Part shown: positions 1 to 9,246 of the stretch, in pieces
Numbering within the stretch: position 1 is the stretch's first letter
Layout of the letters: the number at the start of each line of letters is the position of its first letter
Source: Actinomycetota bacterium
GTDB lineage: Bacteria; Actinomycetota; Actinomycetes; Mycobacteriales; Pseudonocardiaceae
Assembly: GCA_021324675.1 (NCBI GenBank)
Contig: JAJPIR010000249.1
Coordinates: 1-53,742 of the forward strand
DNA length: 53,742 nucleotides
Direction of reading: 5' to 3'
Program-made: the position numbers and the translations under genes
Notes under the pieces: generated by a model
What the model was told of the DNA's origin: nothing
Seen by the model: the letters and a program-made list of their open reading frames with translations, nothing else
Database searches by the model: none

Positions 1-1960
1 CGTCGTCGGCCATCACGGTGACGTAGTCGGCGCACAGTTCCTCGACCACGCCAGCCTTGTCAGCCACCACGACGTCACCGGCGTCCACCGCAGCCCGCAG
101 CTCCATACCGGTACCCACCAGCGGAGACTCACTGCGCAGCAGGGGCACGGCCTGGCGCTGCATGTTGGCGCCCATCAGGGCCCGGTTGGCGTCGTCGTGC
201 TCCACGAACGGGATCATCGCGGTGGCTACCGAGACCATCTGCTGCGGCGAGACGTCCATGTAGTCAACGCCGAGCGGATCGATGGAGTCGACCTCACTGC
301 CGCCCTTGCGCCGCACCAGCACCCGGTCCTCGGCGAAGGAACCGTCCTCGTTGAGAACCGCGTTGGCCTGCGCGATGACGTGCCGATCCTCCTCGTCGGC
401 GGTCAGGTAGTCCACCTGTTCGGTGACGAAACCGTCGACGACCTTGCGGTAAGGCGTCTCGATGAAACCGAAAGGATTGACCCGGGCGTAGGACGACAAC
501 GACCCGATCAACCCGATGTTCGGACCCTCAGGTGTCTCGATCGGACACATCCGGCCGTAGTGCGAGGAGTGCACGTCGCGGACCTCGAAGCCGGCCCGCT
601 CGCGGGACAGACCACCAGGACCCAGCGCGGACAGGCGCCGCTTGTGGGTCAACCCGGCCAACGGGTTGGTCTGGTCCATGAACTGGGACAGCTGCGACGT
701 ACCGAAGAACTCCTTGATCGCCGCAACCACCGGACGGATGTTGATCAACGTCTGCGGCGTGATGGCCTCGACGTCCTGCGTCGTCATCCGTTCCCGGACG
801 ACCCGCTCCATCCGGGACAGCCCGACCCGGATCTGGTTTTGGATCAACTCGCCGACGGTACGCAGGCGACGGTTGCCGAAGTGGTCGATGTCGTCGGTCT
901 CCACCGGCACCGACTCATCGGGGAATCCGGGAGCGGCCGGCATCGTCGCTTCACCCGCGTGCAACCGGACCAGGTAGTCGATCGTGGTGACGATGTCGTC
1001 CTCGCTGAGCACCCCGTTGTTGTAGGGCAGCGTCAGGCCCAGCTTCTTGTTGGCCTTGTAGCGACCAACCTTGGCCAAGTCGTAGCGCTTGACCTTGAAG
1101 AACAGGTTCTCCAGCAGCGCCTGCGCGCTTTCCTTGGTGGGTGGCTCGCCAGGGCGCAGCTTGCGGTAGATGTCCAGCAGCGCCTCGTCAGGGCCACCGG
1201 TGTGATCCTTCTCCAAGGTGGCAAGCAGCGTTTCCGAGTGCGCGAACCGCGCAGCGATCCGGTCGGTTGTCCAGCCCAGCGCCTTGAGCAGCACAGTCAC
1301 CGGCTGGCGGCGCTTACGGTCGATGCGCACGCCTACCGTGTCGCGCTTGTCGACGTCGAACTCTAGCCACGCGCCGCGGCTAGGGATGATCTTGACGCTG
1401 TAGACGTCCTTGTCGGTGGTCTTGTCGACCGCGTGGTCGAAGTACACGCCGGGCGAACGAACCAGCTGCGATACCACCACTCGCTCGGTGCCGTTGATGA
1501 TGAACGTGCCCTTGCTGGTCATCATCGGGAAATCACCCATGAACACCGTCTGGGACTTGATCTCCCCGGTGTTGTTATTGGTGAACTCGGCGGTGACGAA
1601 CAGCGGCGCGGCGTAGGTCATGTCCTTGTCCCGGCACTCCTCGACCGAAGCCTTGACCTCGTCGAAGCGGGGATCGGAGAAGGACAGTGACATGGAGCCG
1701 GAGAAGTCCTCGATCGGAGAGATTTCCTCGAGCACCTCGGCAAGACCGCCGATGGGGTCTTCGTCACCGGCGTCGATACGGCGCTGGTACCACTCGTCGG
1801 CACCGATCAGCCACTCGAAGGATTGAAGCTGCAGGTCCAGAAGATCGGGCACCTGGAGCGGCTCACGGATCTTCGCAAAGGAGGGCCGGGCGGGGGCTCC
1901 CGGGAGGCGGGGTACTGAGTTGTTCGCAGCAGAGGTCTTGGGCGGGCGGGAGACTGCCAA
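1..1960 (-). CDS. rpoB: RNA polymerase beta subunit (5' part, runs off window start)
   Basis: Beta subunit of DNA-dependent RNA polymerase; about 653 N-terminal residues are present and the 3' part lies outside the window. The translation carries the actinobacterial signatures [38 protein letters not shown] and the rifampicin pocket [11 protein letters not shown]...[14 protein letters not shown]. Asp516, His526 and Ser531 (E. coli numbering) are the drug-sensitive residues. I place the start at a TTG (LAVSRPPK...) with AAGGA about 8 nt upstream, matching the mycobacterial LADSRQSK start. The upstream GTG often used in mycobacterial annotation is out of frame here, so it cannot be the start. 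Transcribed with downstream rpoC presumably (not visible). Confidence 0.98.
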   Translation of the reverse strand, partial: MAVSRPPKTSAANNSVPRLPGAPARPSFAKIREPLQVPDLLDLQLQSFEWLIGADEWYQRRIDAGDEDPIGGLAEVLEEISPIEDFSGSMSLSFSDPRFDEVKASVEECRDKDMTYAAPLFVTAEFTNNNTGEIKSQTVFMGDFPMMTSKGTFIINGTERVVVSQLVRSPGVYFDHAVDKTTDKDVYSVKIIPSRGAWLEFDVDKRDTVGVRIDRKRRQPVTVLLKALGWTTDRIAARFAHSETLLATLEKDHTGGPDEALLDIYRKLRPGEPPTKESAQALLENLFFKVKRYDLAKVGRYKANKKLGLTLPYNNGVLSEDDIVTTIDYLVRLHAGEATMPAAPGFPDESVPVETDDIDHFGNRRLRTVGELIQNQIRVGLSRMERVVRERMTTQDVEAITPQTLINIRPVVAAIKEFFGTSQLSQFMDQTNPLAGLTHKRRLSALGPGGLSRERAGFEVRDVHSSHYGRMCPIETPEGPNIGLIGSLSSYARVNPFGFIETPYRKVVDGFVTEQVDYLTADEEDRHVIAQANAVLNEDGSFAEDRVLVRRKGGSEVDSIDPLGVDYMDVSPQQMVSVATAMIPFVEHDDANRALMGANMQRQAVPLLRSESPLVGTGMELRAAVDAGDVVVADKAGVVEELCADYVTVMADD

Positions 1961-2717
1961 GATTGCGTCCTTCCGAACACTAGCGCTGCCGAGCGCAGGA
2001 CGGTGGGTCTTCCCGGAGGATTCCTGGCGGGTCACCTGGAGACCACACTCCCGGCGCGGTGTTGGTGCATTTGCTGATGGAGTTGTGAGAGGGTGTGCGT
2101 GTCTGGTCGATGAAGTTGTCGTTGGAAACTGCGACCCCGGTTACCACGGTTACCCCGAGGCACAGTGACCATCGACGCTGCACAGCTCGACGCGCCCCGC
2201 GCAGAGGACACTCGGTTACCAGCGCCATGCGGGCAGGGGCGTGAAAAGGGCAGCGCAAAGAGGCAGTCTAGCCGCTAGGACGGCGACTGTCTAGCACCGA
2301 ATTTAAGTCGGCGTAAGCGTGGTCCTAGAGTGACCTGCCGGACGGCCCCAGTCAAGAGTTCATCGTCCGATCAGTGGTCGGATGCGCACGATCAGCGGCT
2401 ATTTTGTGATCGGTTCGACCGATCAGCGCAAAATTAGCCGCTATCGCCGCACCGTTACCCCTACCGACCAGCTCACCGCGAGCAGGACCCTGCCGACACG
2501 TCGCCAACCGGAGAACGTCCGGACTGGCGTGTTCATTCCCTACCCGGAAGGGCTTGCCGAGCTACCCGAGGATCGCGCGCCAGCCATCTCCCCGGATTCG
2601 GCCGACCGCCTGTGTGGTGACCCCGCAGCCTACCCGCTGCCGGTGGGCCGATCGCCAGATCACCCCACCCCTGCAAGCAGAGCCTGGCGCACCCCTGGGC
2701 TCACCCGGTGCCGACCC
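1961..2717. other. Intergenic region upstream of rpoB
   Basis: A 757-base gap between rpoB and the Mce-associated gene. It must hold the rpoB promoter/leader, but I cannot pick convincing -35/-10 hexamers. A large imperfect inverted repeat sits at 2394-2442 (listed separately). Reading frames here have no recognisable protein content. Confidence 0.6.
2394..2442. repeat. Large imperfect inverted repeat (hairpin)
   Basis: Left arm 2394-2414 (AGCGGCTATTTTG then TGATCGGT), three-base loop, right arm 2418-2442 that is its complement apart from a one-base and a three-base bulge. It lies about 275 bases beyond the stop of the Mce-associated gene and about 435 bases upstream of rpoB on the same strand. 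A terminator or a structured leader/operator element are both possible. Neighbouring GATCAG/GGTCGG words (2367-2382) extend the symmetry. Confidence 0.5.
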
Positions 2718-3287
2718 CTAAAACGACTCCGCGTCGGCGATTTTCCAGCGGCCGCCGACCCGTTGCGCGGTGATGGACAGCCTGCCGGTGGCAACCAGTG
2801 GCTTGCTCTGACCTGCCTGGTGCGCCTGCTGATCCAGGAATACCAGCACGATGGCCCGGTCACCATCGAGGCTCTTGACAGCAATGGCAGGCACGGACGC
2901 CACTACCACAGCCTGCTGGGGCGGCGCCAGCTGCCTTATCTTCGCGAATTGTTGACGGAAGTTGTCGACGAACGCGCCGGTGACCACCTCGCTGGCGGCC
3001 CGCTCATTATCGTCGAGCCGGGCGAAATCGTAAGAGTAGACGCGTTTGACGGCATCGCTGATCTGAGCAGATACCTGCGCGGTGACATCCTTATCGATCA
3101 GCGCCTTGTTGGTCGCTGCCGGCGAACCGGCCAGCTGGTTGGCCTCGCCGCGGAACCAGGCCGCCAAACCGACAGCCATCACCAGCGCGGCGACCAATGC
3201 CACCAGGGTGGCCACGCCCGTCAAACGTCGAGGCGGCGTGGCTACCTCTTCGGTCTCGACAATCTGTGGTGGTGCCGGGATAGTCAT
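2718..3287 (-). CDS. Mce-associated membrane protein
   Basis: 189-aa protein with a short cytosolic N-terminus, one membrane helix at about residues 24-46 (VATLVALVAALVMAVGLAAWF) and an extracytoplasmic domain ending in GRLSITAQRVGGRWKIADAESF. This is the usual build of Mce-associated (Mas/NTF2-like) proteins of Mycobacteriales, which are thought to stabilise Mce lipid-import complexes. It follows a second protein of the same kind (3365-3961) by 77 bases, so the two are probably one operon. No mce genes are visible. The assignment rests on architecture and the C-terminal W-K-[IV] pattern. Confidence 0.75.
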   Translation of the reverse strand: MTIPAPPQIVETEEVATPPRRLTGVATLVALVAALVMAVGLAAWFRGEANQLAGSPAATNKALIDKDVTAQVSAQISDAVKRVYSYDFARLDDNERAASEVVTGAFVDNFRQQFAKIRQLAPPQQAVVVASVPAIAVKSLDGDRAIVLVFLDQQAHQAGQSKPLVATGRLSITAQRVGGRWKIADAESF

Positions 3288-3364
3288 TCGTCAGCTCTCA
3301 CTTCGGGGTGCTGTCTGTCCGGGATCTTGTGTTGGATCTGCTGTGGCGACTCGCGTGGAGCGAC

Positions 3365-3961
3365 TCACTTGGGCGAGGCGGGCGGGGGGCAGGGGCCAGG
3401 CTCCGAGTAGGTCTCCCCGACCGGCGTCAAGTTGCTGACCTTCCAGCTATGGCCGGCGCGAACCATGTCGAGGTGGACCCGCCGGTGCACACAACCCGGG
3501 TCACCCTTGTCGACCTGAGAGGTCACGTCCAGCGCGACGAGCGCCTGCGCGGTCCCGGCCTGCTGGTCTAGCGCAGCCACTGCGGCGTCCACCACGTTGC
3601 CGTTGGTGACCGTGGCCGAGTCGGTGATGGCGTGCGCGTACGAGTCGCGGTTGGCCCGCAGCTGAGCGAGCAATGGCCCTGTTGCGGACTGCTCCCACAA
3701 GCTCAACCCGTCCTGCACGTGGCGGTAGTCGATGTTGTTCAGGGTGAGGGTGGCCTGTGCGGCCTCGCGCACCACCGTGTCGCGCTCCGCACTCCCGGCG
3801 AGAGACTTGTCGTGCGCGGCCATATACCAGGAAAGGCCGAACCAGCCCGCGGTGACGAGAGCGACCACGGTCAGCGCCGCGACCGCGAGTATCGCCTTCT
3901 GCAACGGACCGCCCTGGAGGGTCTGCGACTGGAGGGTGGGCTTTGTGGCGATGCTGGTCAT
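3365..3961 (-). CDS. Mce-associated membrane protein
   Basis: 198-aa protein: polar N-terminus, one transmembrane segment at about residues 24-50 (AILAVAALTVVALVTAGWFGLSWYMAA), then an extracytoplasmic domain with LALDVTSQVDKGDP and HSWKVSNL, the pattern seen in Mce-associated proteins where the final strand carries W-K-V. It ends in a Pro-rich tail. First gene of a probable two-gene operon with 2718-3287; divergent from the hydrolase at 4060. Spacing before the ATG shows no strong Shine-Dalgarno. I infer a role with Mce transporters encoded elsewhere; I see no enzyme motif. Confidence 0.7.
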   Translation of the reverse strand: MTSIATKPTLQSQTLQGGPLQKAILAVAALTVVALVTAGWFGLSWYMAAHDKSLAGSAERDTVVREAAQATLTLNNIDYRHVQDGLSLWEQSATGPLLAQLRANRDSYAHAITDSATVTNGNVVDAAVAALDQQAGTAQALVALDVTSQVDKGDPGCVHRRVHLDMVRAGHSWKVSNLTPVGETYSEPGPCPPPASPK

Positions 3962-4059
3962 TGTCGTCTGTCGTCCAAAATTTGAGGGGGCGGTGACGGG
4001 GACGCATGAGGATGCCTAGGGGTTGTCTAAGGTCCACCTCGCGCGCGGCAATGAGGTAG

Positions 4060-4953
4060 GTGAGGCAGGCCCTGAACGCCATACATCAACAGGGGCACCG
4101 GGAGATCACCACTGGACGTTCTGCGTACTGGCAGGCCTGGCTTCCCGGGGACAAAGCCCGGGCCGTGGTAGTCGTGGTGCACGGCCTCCACGAGCACTCC
4201 GCCCGCTACGCCCATGTCGGTACCCGGCTGGCTGCGGAGGGCTTTGCGGTCTATGCCACTGACCACCGTGGACACGGCCGATCCGACGGGCGACGGGCCA
4301 ACATCGAGCGGATGGCGTTGCTTGCGCAGGATCTGAAGTCCTTCGTGCGGTTCGCCGCCGAGCGGCATCCTGGGCCGGTATTCATGGTTGGCCACTCGCT
4401 TGGCGGGCTGATCGCGCTGGATTATGCGCTTGATAGCGGACAGGACACACTGGCCGGGCTGGTGCTGTCCGGGCCGGCGGTAACCGCAACCGCTGGCTCG
4501 GCGCTGGCCAAGCGGCTGGCCCCGGTGCTCTCGGCGCTGGTTCCCGACCTTGGCGTGGCGAGCCTCAACGCCGAGCAGAAGATCTGCCGTGACCCGGACG
4601 TAGTCCGCTCCTACCGGGATGACCCGCTGGTGTACCAGGGAAGGATCAAAGCTCGGACCGGAGCGGAGATACTCGGGGTGATCCAGCGCCTGCCCGCCGC
4701 CCTGCCGCAACTCCGGGTGCCGCTGTTGATCTTGCACGGCACCGATGACCAGATTTCCCCGCTGGCCGGATCCGTCATGGTGCATGAAGCCGTGTCTTCG
4801 CCAGACAAGACCCTGCGCCAATACCCCGGCCTGTACCACGAAGTGTTCAACGAGCCGGAGCGCGACCAGATCCTCACCGACCTCATCTCCTGGCTCAACG
4901 ACCGGTCCTACCCGCCTTCGACCGGCGCAGCGGGGCTCCCACCATGCGGCTAA
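4060..4953 (+). CDS. Monoacylglycerol lipase-like alpha/beta hydrolase
   Basis: 297-aa serine hydrolase closely resembling mycobacterial monoacylglycerol lipase (Rv0183 type). Visible: oxyanion motif HGLHEHSARY near residue 41, DHRGHGRSDG at 68-77, nucleophile elbow GHSLGG with Ser113, catalytic Asp in HGTDDQ (about 229) and His260 inside PGLYHEVFNEPER, a stretch almost word-for-word that of the family. It would hydrolyse monoacylglycerols, probably in the cytosol or at the membrane face. Start is a GTG preceded by GAGGTAG. No signal peptide. It converges on rplL; the C-terminal tail after the catalytic fold is short and Pro/Gly-rich. Confidence 0.85.
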   Translation: MRQALNAIHQQGHREITTGRSAYWQAWLPGDKARAVVVVVHGLHEHSARYAHVGTRLAAEGFAVYATDHRGHGRSDGRRANIERMALLAQDLKSFVRFAAERHPGPVFMVGHSLGGLIALDYALDSGQDTLAGLVLSGPAVTATAGSALAKRLAPVLSALVPDLGVASLNAEQKICRDPDVVRSYRDDPLVYQGRIKARTGAEILGVIQRLPAALPQLRVPLLILHGTDDQISPLAGSVMVHEAVSSPDKTLRQYPGLYHEVFNEPERDQILTDLISWLNDRSYPPSTGAAGLPPCG

Positions 4954-5000
4954 CCCCGCTGCACGCGGCTGCTGGACTCAGCTGAGCGCGGCTGCCCGGC

Positions 5001-5390
5001 TCAGGTGAGGGAAACCTTGGCGCCGGCTTCCTCGAGCTTGGTCTTGGCGGCATCGGCCTGGTCCTTGGGCACGCCCTCCAGGACCGGCTTGGGGGCGCTT
5101 TCGACGAGGTCCTTGGCTTCCTTGAGGCCCAGCCCGGAGACGATCTCCCGAACGACCTTGATAACCTGGATCTTCTTCTCGCCGACGGCCTCGAGAACGA
5201 CGTTGAACTCGTCCTTCTCCTCCGCGACCGGGGCTTCGGGCGCACCCGCGGCAGGACCCGCAGCAACGGCAACTGGTGCTGCTGCGGTGACGTCGAAGGT
5301 TTCTTCGAACTTCTTCACGAACTCGCTGAGCTCAAGCAAGGTCATGTCCTTGAAGGCGTCCAGCAGCTCGTCGGTGCTCAACCTCGCCAT
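5001..5390 (-). CDS. rplL: 50S ribosomal protein L7/L12
   Basis: 129-aa stalk protein that recruits translation factors. N-terminal dimerisation domain ([27 protein letters not shown]), an Ala/Pro-rich hinge at about 35-57 and the C-terminal factor-binding domain with [25 protein letters not shown]. Normal length. It follows rplJ by 68 bases on the same strand, the standard rplJL pair. Confidence 0.98.
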   Translation of the reverse strand: MARLSTDELLDAFKDMTLLELSEFVKKFEETFDVTAAAPVAVAAGPAAGAPEAPVAEEKDEFNVVLEAVGEKKIQVIKVVREIVSGLGLKEAKDLVESAPKPVLEGVPKDQADAAKTKLEEAGAKVSLT

Positions 5391-5458
5391 GGTGGCGGCT
5401 CTCTTCCTATGGTCGGGGATCGTCTGGTGTTTCAGTCAGTCAGTCAGTGCTGTTTCAA

Positions 5459-5995
5459 TCAATCCTGGGCGGACTCGCCGGTGGGTTGCTGCTTGTCACG
5501 CAGCGCCGCGGCTAGCCGGGCAACCTGGGACGCCGGCTCGGCGAACAGCCTGGCGGCCTTGGACAGGTTCGCCTTCATCGCTCCGGCCAGCTTGGCCAGC
5601 AACACCTCACGAGAGTCGAGATCGGCAATCTGGGTGACCTCGGCAACGGTCAGCGGCCGACCGTCCAGGTACCCCCCTTTGATCACGAGCGCGGTGTTAT
5701 CCCGGGCGAAGTCACGCAGCGCCTTCGCGGCCACCACCGGCTCACCATGAACGAAGGCGATCGCGGTAGGTCCGACGAACAACTCCTCGAGGCCTTCCAC
5801 GCCGGCATCCCGCGCGGCTCGCGACACCAAGGTGTTCTTCGCCACCCGGTAAGTGGTCTCGGACCCGAGACTGCGACGCAGGCTGGTCAATTGCGTCACG
5901 GACAGGCCGCGGTATTCGGTCACCAGCGTGGCCGTGGCGGTGCGGAACTGCTCTGCGATATCGGCAACGGCTTCGACCTTGTCCGGTCTAGCCAT
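5459..5995 (-). CDS. rplJ: 50S ribosomal protein L10
   Basis: 178-aa ribosomal stalk base protein; begins [17 protein letters not shown] and carries the L10 core ([35 protein letters not shown]). Anchors L7/L12 dimers on 23S rRNA. The ATG is preceded by AGGAGGCGAT. L10 usually represses its own operon through the leader RNA, and the roughly 360-base untranslated stretch upstream is consistent with that. Confidence 0.98.
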   Translation of the reverse strand: MARPDKVEAVADIAEQFRTATATLVTEYRGLSVTQLTSLRRSLGSETTYRVAKNTLVSRAARDAGVEGLEELFVGPTAIAFVHGEPVVAAKALRDFARDNTALVIKGGYLDGRPLTVAEVTQIADLDSREVLLAKLAGAMKANLSKAARLFAEPASQVARLAAALRDKQQPTGESAQD

Positions 5996-6357
5996 AGATC
6001 GCCTCCTTACTGTCGAAACTGTCGAACCGGAGTGTCAGTCGTGCCGGCCGGCCGGCGCGCTAGACGTGTTCTGCCCAAGCCGGCCGGGCGGTGTGCTCCA
6101 GCACCAGGCCCTGAAATGACGAACGCCCCGGCGCAGCAGGCGCGGGGCGGAGCCAACCGGCGCGCGACAGCGCAGCACGGCGGCACGACCACGTCCTCCT
6201 GCGCGGGCCGCCCGCTGCTCGCGGGACCTTCGTGGGCGCCAGCGGCGCACCAGACCAGCGGTCTTCGGTGGAACTTTGCTCAGCGTAGGTCACCCATACC
6301 GCTGCGACCAAACCGGCCCGATCCCGGACACCCGTCGCAACGGATGTTTGATCATTT
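5996..6357 (-). promoter_or_regulatory. rplJL promoter/leader region (probable L10 leader)
   Basis: Untranslated stretch between the rplA terminator and rplJ. It contains several GC-rich inverted segments (for example GCCGGCCGG near 6040-6055 and CCCGC...GCGGG words near 6190-6230). Position upstream of rplJ and length fit an L10 autoregulatory leader, but I could not verify the conserved leader fold. Confidence 0.4.
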
Positions 6358-6402
6358 ATGTGTGTGCTCAGGCGACATGGCAAGTCGCCTGAGCACACAC
6401 AT
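6358..6402 (-). terminator. Terminator hairpin after rplA
   Basis: Perfect 19-bp inverted repeat: arms 6358-6376 and 6384-6402 with a seven-base loop (arm word ATGTGTGTGCTCAGGCGAC). It begins about 40 bases beyond the rplA stop. No T-run follows, as is common for actinobacterial terminators. Confidence 0.85.
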
Positions 6403-6443
6403 GGGCGGACACCTGGCTTACTGGCGTCCCGGTCACTGCGCGG

Positions 6444-7163
6444 TCAGGCGGTGGCTGGTTCGTCGACCAGGAGGTTGCGGGTGCGGTTCGGGTCAACCGG
6501 GATACCGGGGCCCATAGTGGTGGAGAAGTGCACCTTTTTCAGGTAACGGCCCTTCGCGGCCGAAGGCTTGCTGCGCATCACCTCGTCGAGCGCGGCAGCA
6601 TAGTTCTCCACCAGCTTCTCGGTGTCGAACGAGACCTTGCCGATAACGAAGTGGAGATTGGCCTGCTTGTCGACCCGGAAATTGATCTTCCCACCCTTGA
6701 TGTCAGTCACGGCCTTAACAACGTCAGTGGTGACGGTACCGGTCTTCGGGTTGGGCATCAGGCCGCGAGGACCCAAGATCCTGGCTATCCGCCCGACCTT
6801 GGCCATCTGGTCCGGTGTCGCGATGGCAGCATCAAAGTCGAGCCAACCACCCTGGATCCGGGCGATCAGGTCATCCGAACCCACCGCGTCAACACCAGCG
6901 GCTTCGGCTTCGGCAGCCCGATCACCGGTGGCGAAGACGATGACGCGGACTGTCTTGCCGGTACCGTGTGGCAGGTTCACCGTGCCGCGCACCATCTGAT
7001 CGGCCTTGCGGGGGTCAACACCCAGCCGCATGGCCACCTCGACGGTGGCATCCATCTTCGTGGGTGAAGTCTCCTTGGCCAGCGCCGCAGCCTCGAGCGG
7101 GCTGTACAGCCGGCTGCGGTCGACCTTCTCGATGGCCTGACGGTAGGCCTTACCGCGCTTCAT
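6444..7163 (-). CDS. rplA: 50S ribosomal protein L1
   Basis: 239-aa L1 stalk protein, with [37 protein letters not shown] and [10 protein letters not shown] near the end. I start it at MKRGKAYRQ because an AGAGGA box sits 7 bases upstream; a longer frame opening 54 bases earlier lacks such a site and adds no family sequence. Follows rplK at about 100 bases and is probably cotranscribed. Confidence 0.97.
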   Translation of the reverse strand: MKRGKAYRQAIEKVDRSRLYSPLEAAALAKETSPTKMDATVEVAMRLGVDPRKADQMVRGTVNLPHGTGKTVRVIVFATGDRAAEAEAAGVDAVGSDDLIARIQGGWLDFDAAIATPDQMAKVGRIARILGPRGLMPNPKTGTVTTDVVKAVTDIKGGKINFRVDKQANLHFVIGKVSFDTEKLVENYAAALDEVMRSKPSAAKGRYLKKVHFSTTMGPGIPVDPNRTRNLLVDEPATA

Positions 7164-7262
7164 GTCACTGTCCTCTCTGGGAGCAGCCGTGGTGCGGACC
7201 AGCGCCGGTCCTCCCACATCTTCCCGTTTTCTCTGTTCTGCTGTCGCTGGGACAGCAATGAT

Positions 7263-7697
7263 CTAGTCGGCGATCGTGATGCCCATGGATCGGGCAGTGC
7301 CAGCGATGATCTTGATTGCCGCGTCGATGTCGTTGGCGTTGAGGTCTTCGCGCTTGCGTTCGGCGATGGCCCGCAGTTGGTCACGGCCGATCTTGGCGAC
7401 CTTCATCTTGTGCGGCTCGGCCGAGCCCTTGGCGATCCCGGCAGCCTTGAGCAGTAGCACCGAGGCCGGCGGGGTCTTGAGCACGAAGTCGAACGAGCGG
7501 TCCTCGTAAACCGAGATCACCGCAGGCACCACCTCACCACGATTGTTCTGCGTCGCAGCGTTGTAGGCCTTGCAGAACTCCATGATGTTCAGACCGTGCG
7601 GACCCAGTGCCTGGCCGACCGAGGCCGGGTTCGCGGTACCAGCCTCCAGCGCCAGCTTCACCGTGGCCGCTAGCTTCTTGCGTCTCTTCGGGGGCAT
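7263..7697 (-). CDS. rplK: 50S ribosomal protein L11
   Basis: 144-aa L11 with the N-terminal Pro-rich region ([21 protein letters not shown]) that contacts release and elongation factors and thiopeptide antibiotics, and the rRNA-binding C-terminal domain ending [10 protein letters not shown]. Follows nusG by 47 bases. Confidence 0.98.
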   Translation of the reverse strand: MPPKRRKKLAATVKLALEAGTANPASVGQALGPHGLNIMEFCKAYNAATQNNRGEVVPAVISVYEDRSFDFVLKTPPASVLLLKAAGIAKGSAEPHKMKVAKIGRDQLRAIAERKREDLNANDIDAAIKIIAGTARSMGITIAD

Positions 7698-7744
7698 GAT
7701 CCCTTCCTGTGGATATGACCGGCACCAGGTGATACTGGATCGGT

Positions 7745-8506
7745 CTAGATCTTGGCAACCTGACTGAACGAGAGCTCGACCGGTGTCTCCCGACCGAAGA
7801 TGGACACCAGCACTTTGAGCTTCTGGGCGTCGACGTTGACCTCGCTGATCGTCGCGGGCAACGTGGCGAACGGCCCGTCCATGACGGTGACGGACTCACC
7901 CACCTCGTAATCGACCTCAATGGTGGGCTTGGTGCCGGCAGCACTCCCAGCATGCTTACCGGCGCCGACCGGCACCTTGGGCTGCGCCACCCGCGGCGCC
8001 AGGAACTTCAGCACCTCATCAAGGGTCAGCGGAGAAGGTCTGGAGGTGGCACCGACGAATCCGGTGACCCCCGGGGTGTTGCGCACAGCGCTCCAGGAAG
8101 CGTCGTTCAGATCCATCCGGACCAGGATGTAGCCGGGCAGCACCTTGCGCTGCACCTGCTTGCGCTGGCCGTTCTTGATCTCGGTAACTTCTTCGGTGGG
8201 CACCTCCACCTGGAAGATGTAGTCCTCGACGTCCAGCGTCTGGATCCGAGTCTCCAGGTTGGCTTTCACCTTGTTCTCGTAGCCGGCGTAGGAGTGCACG
8301 ACGTACCACTCACCGGGAGCGGCGGCGAGCGCGGAGCGCAGCTCGTCAACCGGGTCGGGTGAAGCGGACTCTGTGCCGACGGTATCGTGCTCGGCATCAT
8401 CAAGGACCTCACTGCCGTGCGAGGTCTCGACGTCGGGTGGGACGTCACCGAACAACCCCGTCAGCTCCTGCCCGTCGTCCGGGGAAGTCCCTCCGGGGAA
8501 AGTCAC
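7745..8506 (-). CDS. nusG: Transcription termination/antitermination factor NusG
   Basis: 253-aa NusG. The first about 70 residues are an acidic extension typical of actinobacteria; the NGN domain starts at [19 protein letters not shown], and the C-terminal KOW domain is visible as [23 protein letters not shown]. Couples RNA polymerase to the ribosome and Rho. GTG start; it follows secE by about 70 bases in the conserved secE-nusG-rplK-rplA order. Confidence 0.98.
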   Translation of the reverse strand: MTFPGGTSPDDGQELTGLFGDVPPDVETSHGSEVLDDAEHDTVGTESASPDPVDELRSALAAAPGEWYVVHSYAGYENKVKANLETRIQTLDVEDYIFQVEVPTEEVTEIKNGQRKQVQRKVLPGYILVRMDLNDASWSAVRNTPGVTGFVGATSRPSPLTLDEVLKFLAPRVAQPKVPVGAGKHAGSAAGTKPTIEVDYEVGESVTVMDGPFATLPATISEVNVDAQKLKVLVSIFGRETPVELSFSQVAKI

Positions 8507-8574
8507 TGTCTATCTCGCTTTCTGTTCTTACGTCTTGCCGTGCTCGCTCTGCGCCGGCGCTTGGGTACTCCGCA

Positions 8575-8913
8575 TCAGCCGAACACGCTTAGCACAAGCC
8601 TGGCCAGGCCCAAGTCCAGCAGGGCGACAAACGCCACCATGAAGCTGACGAAGACGAGCACGACTGACGTGTAGACCACCAGCTCCCGGCGGGTGGGCCA
8701 GATGACCTTGGCGAGCTCCGAGACAACCTCCCGGAGAAACCGATTCAGCCGGCTGACTACTCCCACCTTGGCATCGGAATCCCCCCGAGCCCGGGTTGGA
8801 TGGCCCTTGCCCGCACTCGGCTGGACCTGGGTGAGCCGGGTCCGGCGCATGGCGTGCGGAGCGTCGGCTTCATCCAGCCGGTCGTCCATCTCGTGGGCGG
8901 GTTCCTCGCTCAC
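8575..8913 (-). CDS. secE: Preprotein translocase subunit SecE
   Basis: 112-aa SecE with an actinobacterial charged N-terminal extension, the amphipathic helix FLREVVSELAKVIWPTRREL and a single C-terminal membrane helix (VVYTSVVLVFVSFMVAFVALLDLGLARLV). Clamps SecY in the translocon. GTG start with GGAGGATC just upstream. Confidence 0.97.
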   Translation of the reverse strand: MSEEPAHEMDDRLDEADAPHAMRRTRLTQVQPSAGKGHPTRARGDSDAKVGVVSRLNRFLREVVSELAKVIWPTRRELVVYTSVVLVFVSFMVAFVALLDLGLARLVLSVFG

Positions 8914-8976
8914 GCTGTGATCCTCCGCTCCGCCGTCCCGCGGCGGTTAGCTTGTACTCGCCAGTTCATGTCAGCG

Positions 8977-9049
<73 letters not shown>

Positions 9050-9093
9050 ATTACTCGACGTCTCGTTGAGGCGCCGCGCGACGAGCACCACCT

Positions 9094-9115
9094 GATAGCC
9101 CGCGCGACGGCTATC
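9094..9115 (-). terminator. Possible terminator of the lanthipeptide operon
   Basis: Seven-base perfect arms GATAGCC / GGCTATC around an eight-base GC spacer, about 130 bases beyond the stop of the last exporter gene and before tRNA-Trp. No T-run. Confidence 0.35.
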
Positions 9116-9246
9116 GCCGAGCACGAGAGATCCGCTGGTAACCCAGCCGCACAGAGTGTAGGGCAACCGGGCCGGCGCCCTCCAACCGCCCAGTGTAGGA
9201 GCCGAAAACGGGGCTGGCCACCCTAGTGGGTGACACGAACTTGCCG

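Noticed and set aside
2382-3410. Long plus-strand frame of 342 codons
   Set aside because: It runs antisense to a clear Mce-associated gene and has no family features; high-GC shadow frame.
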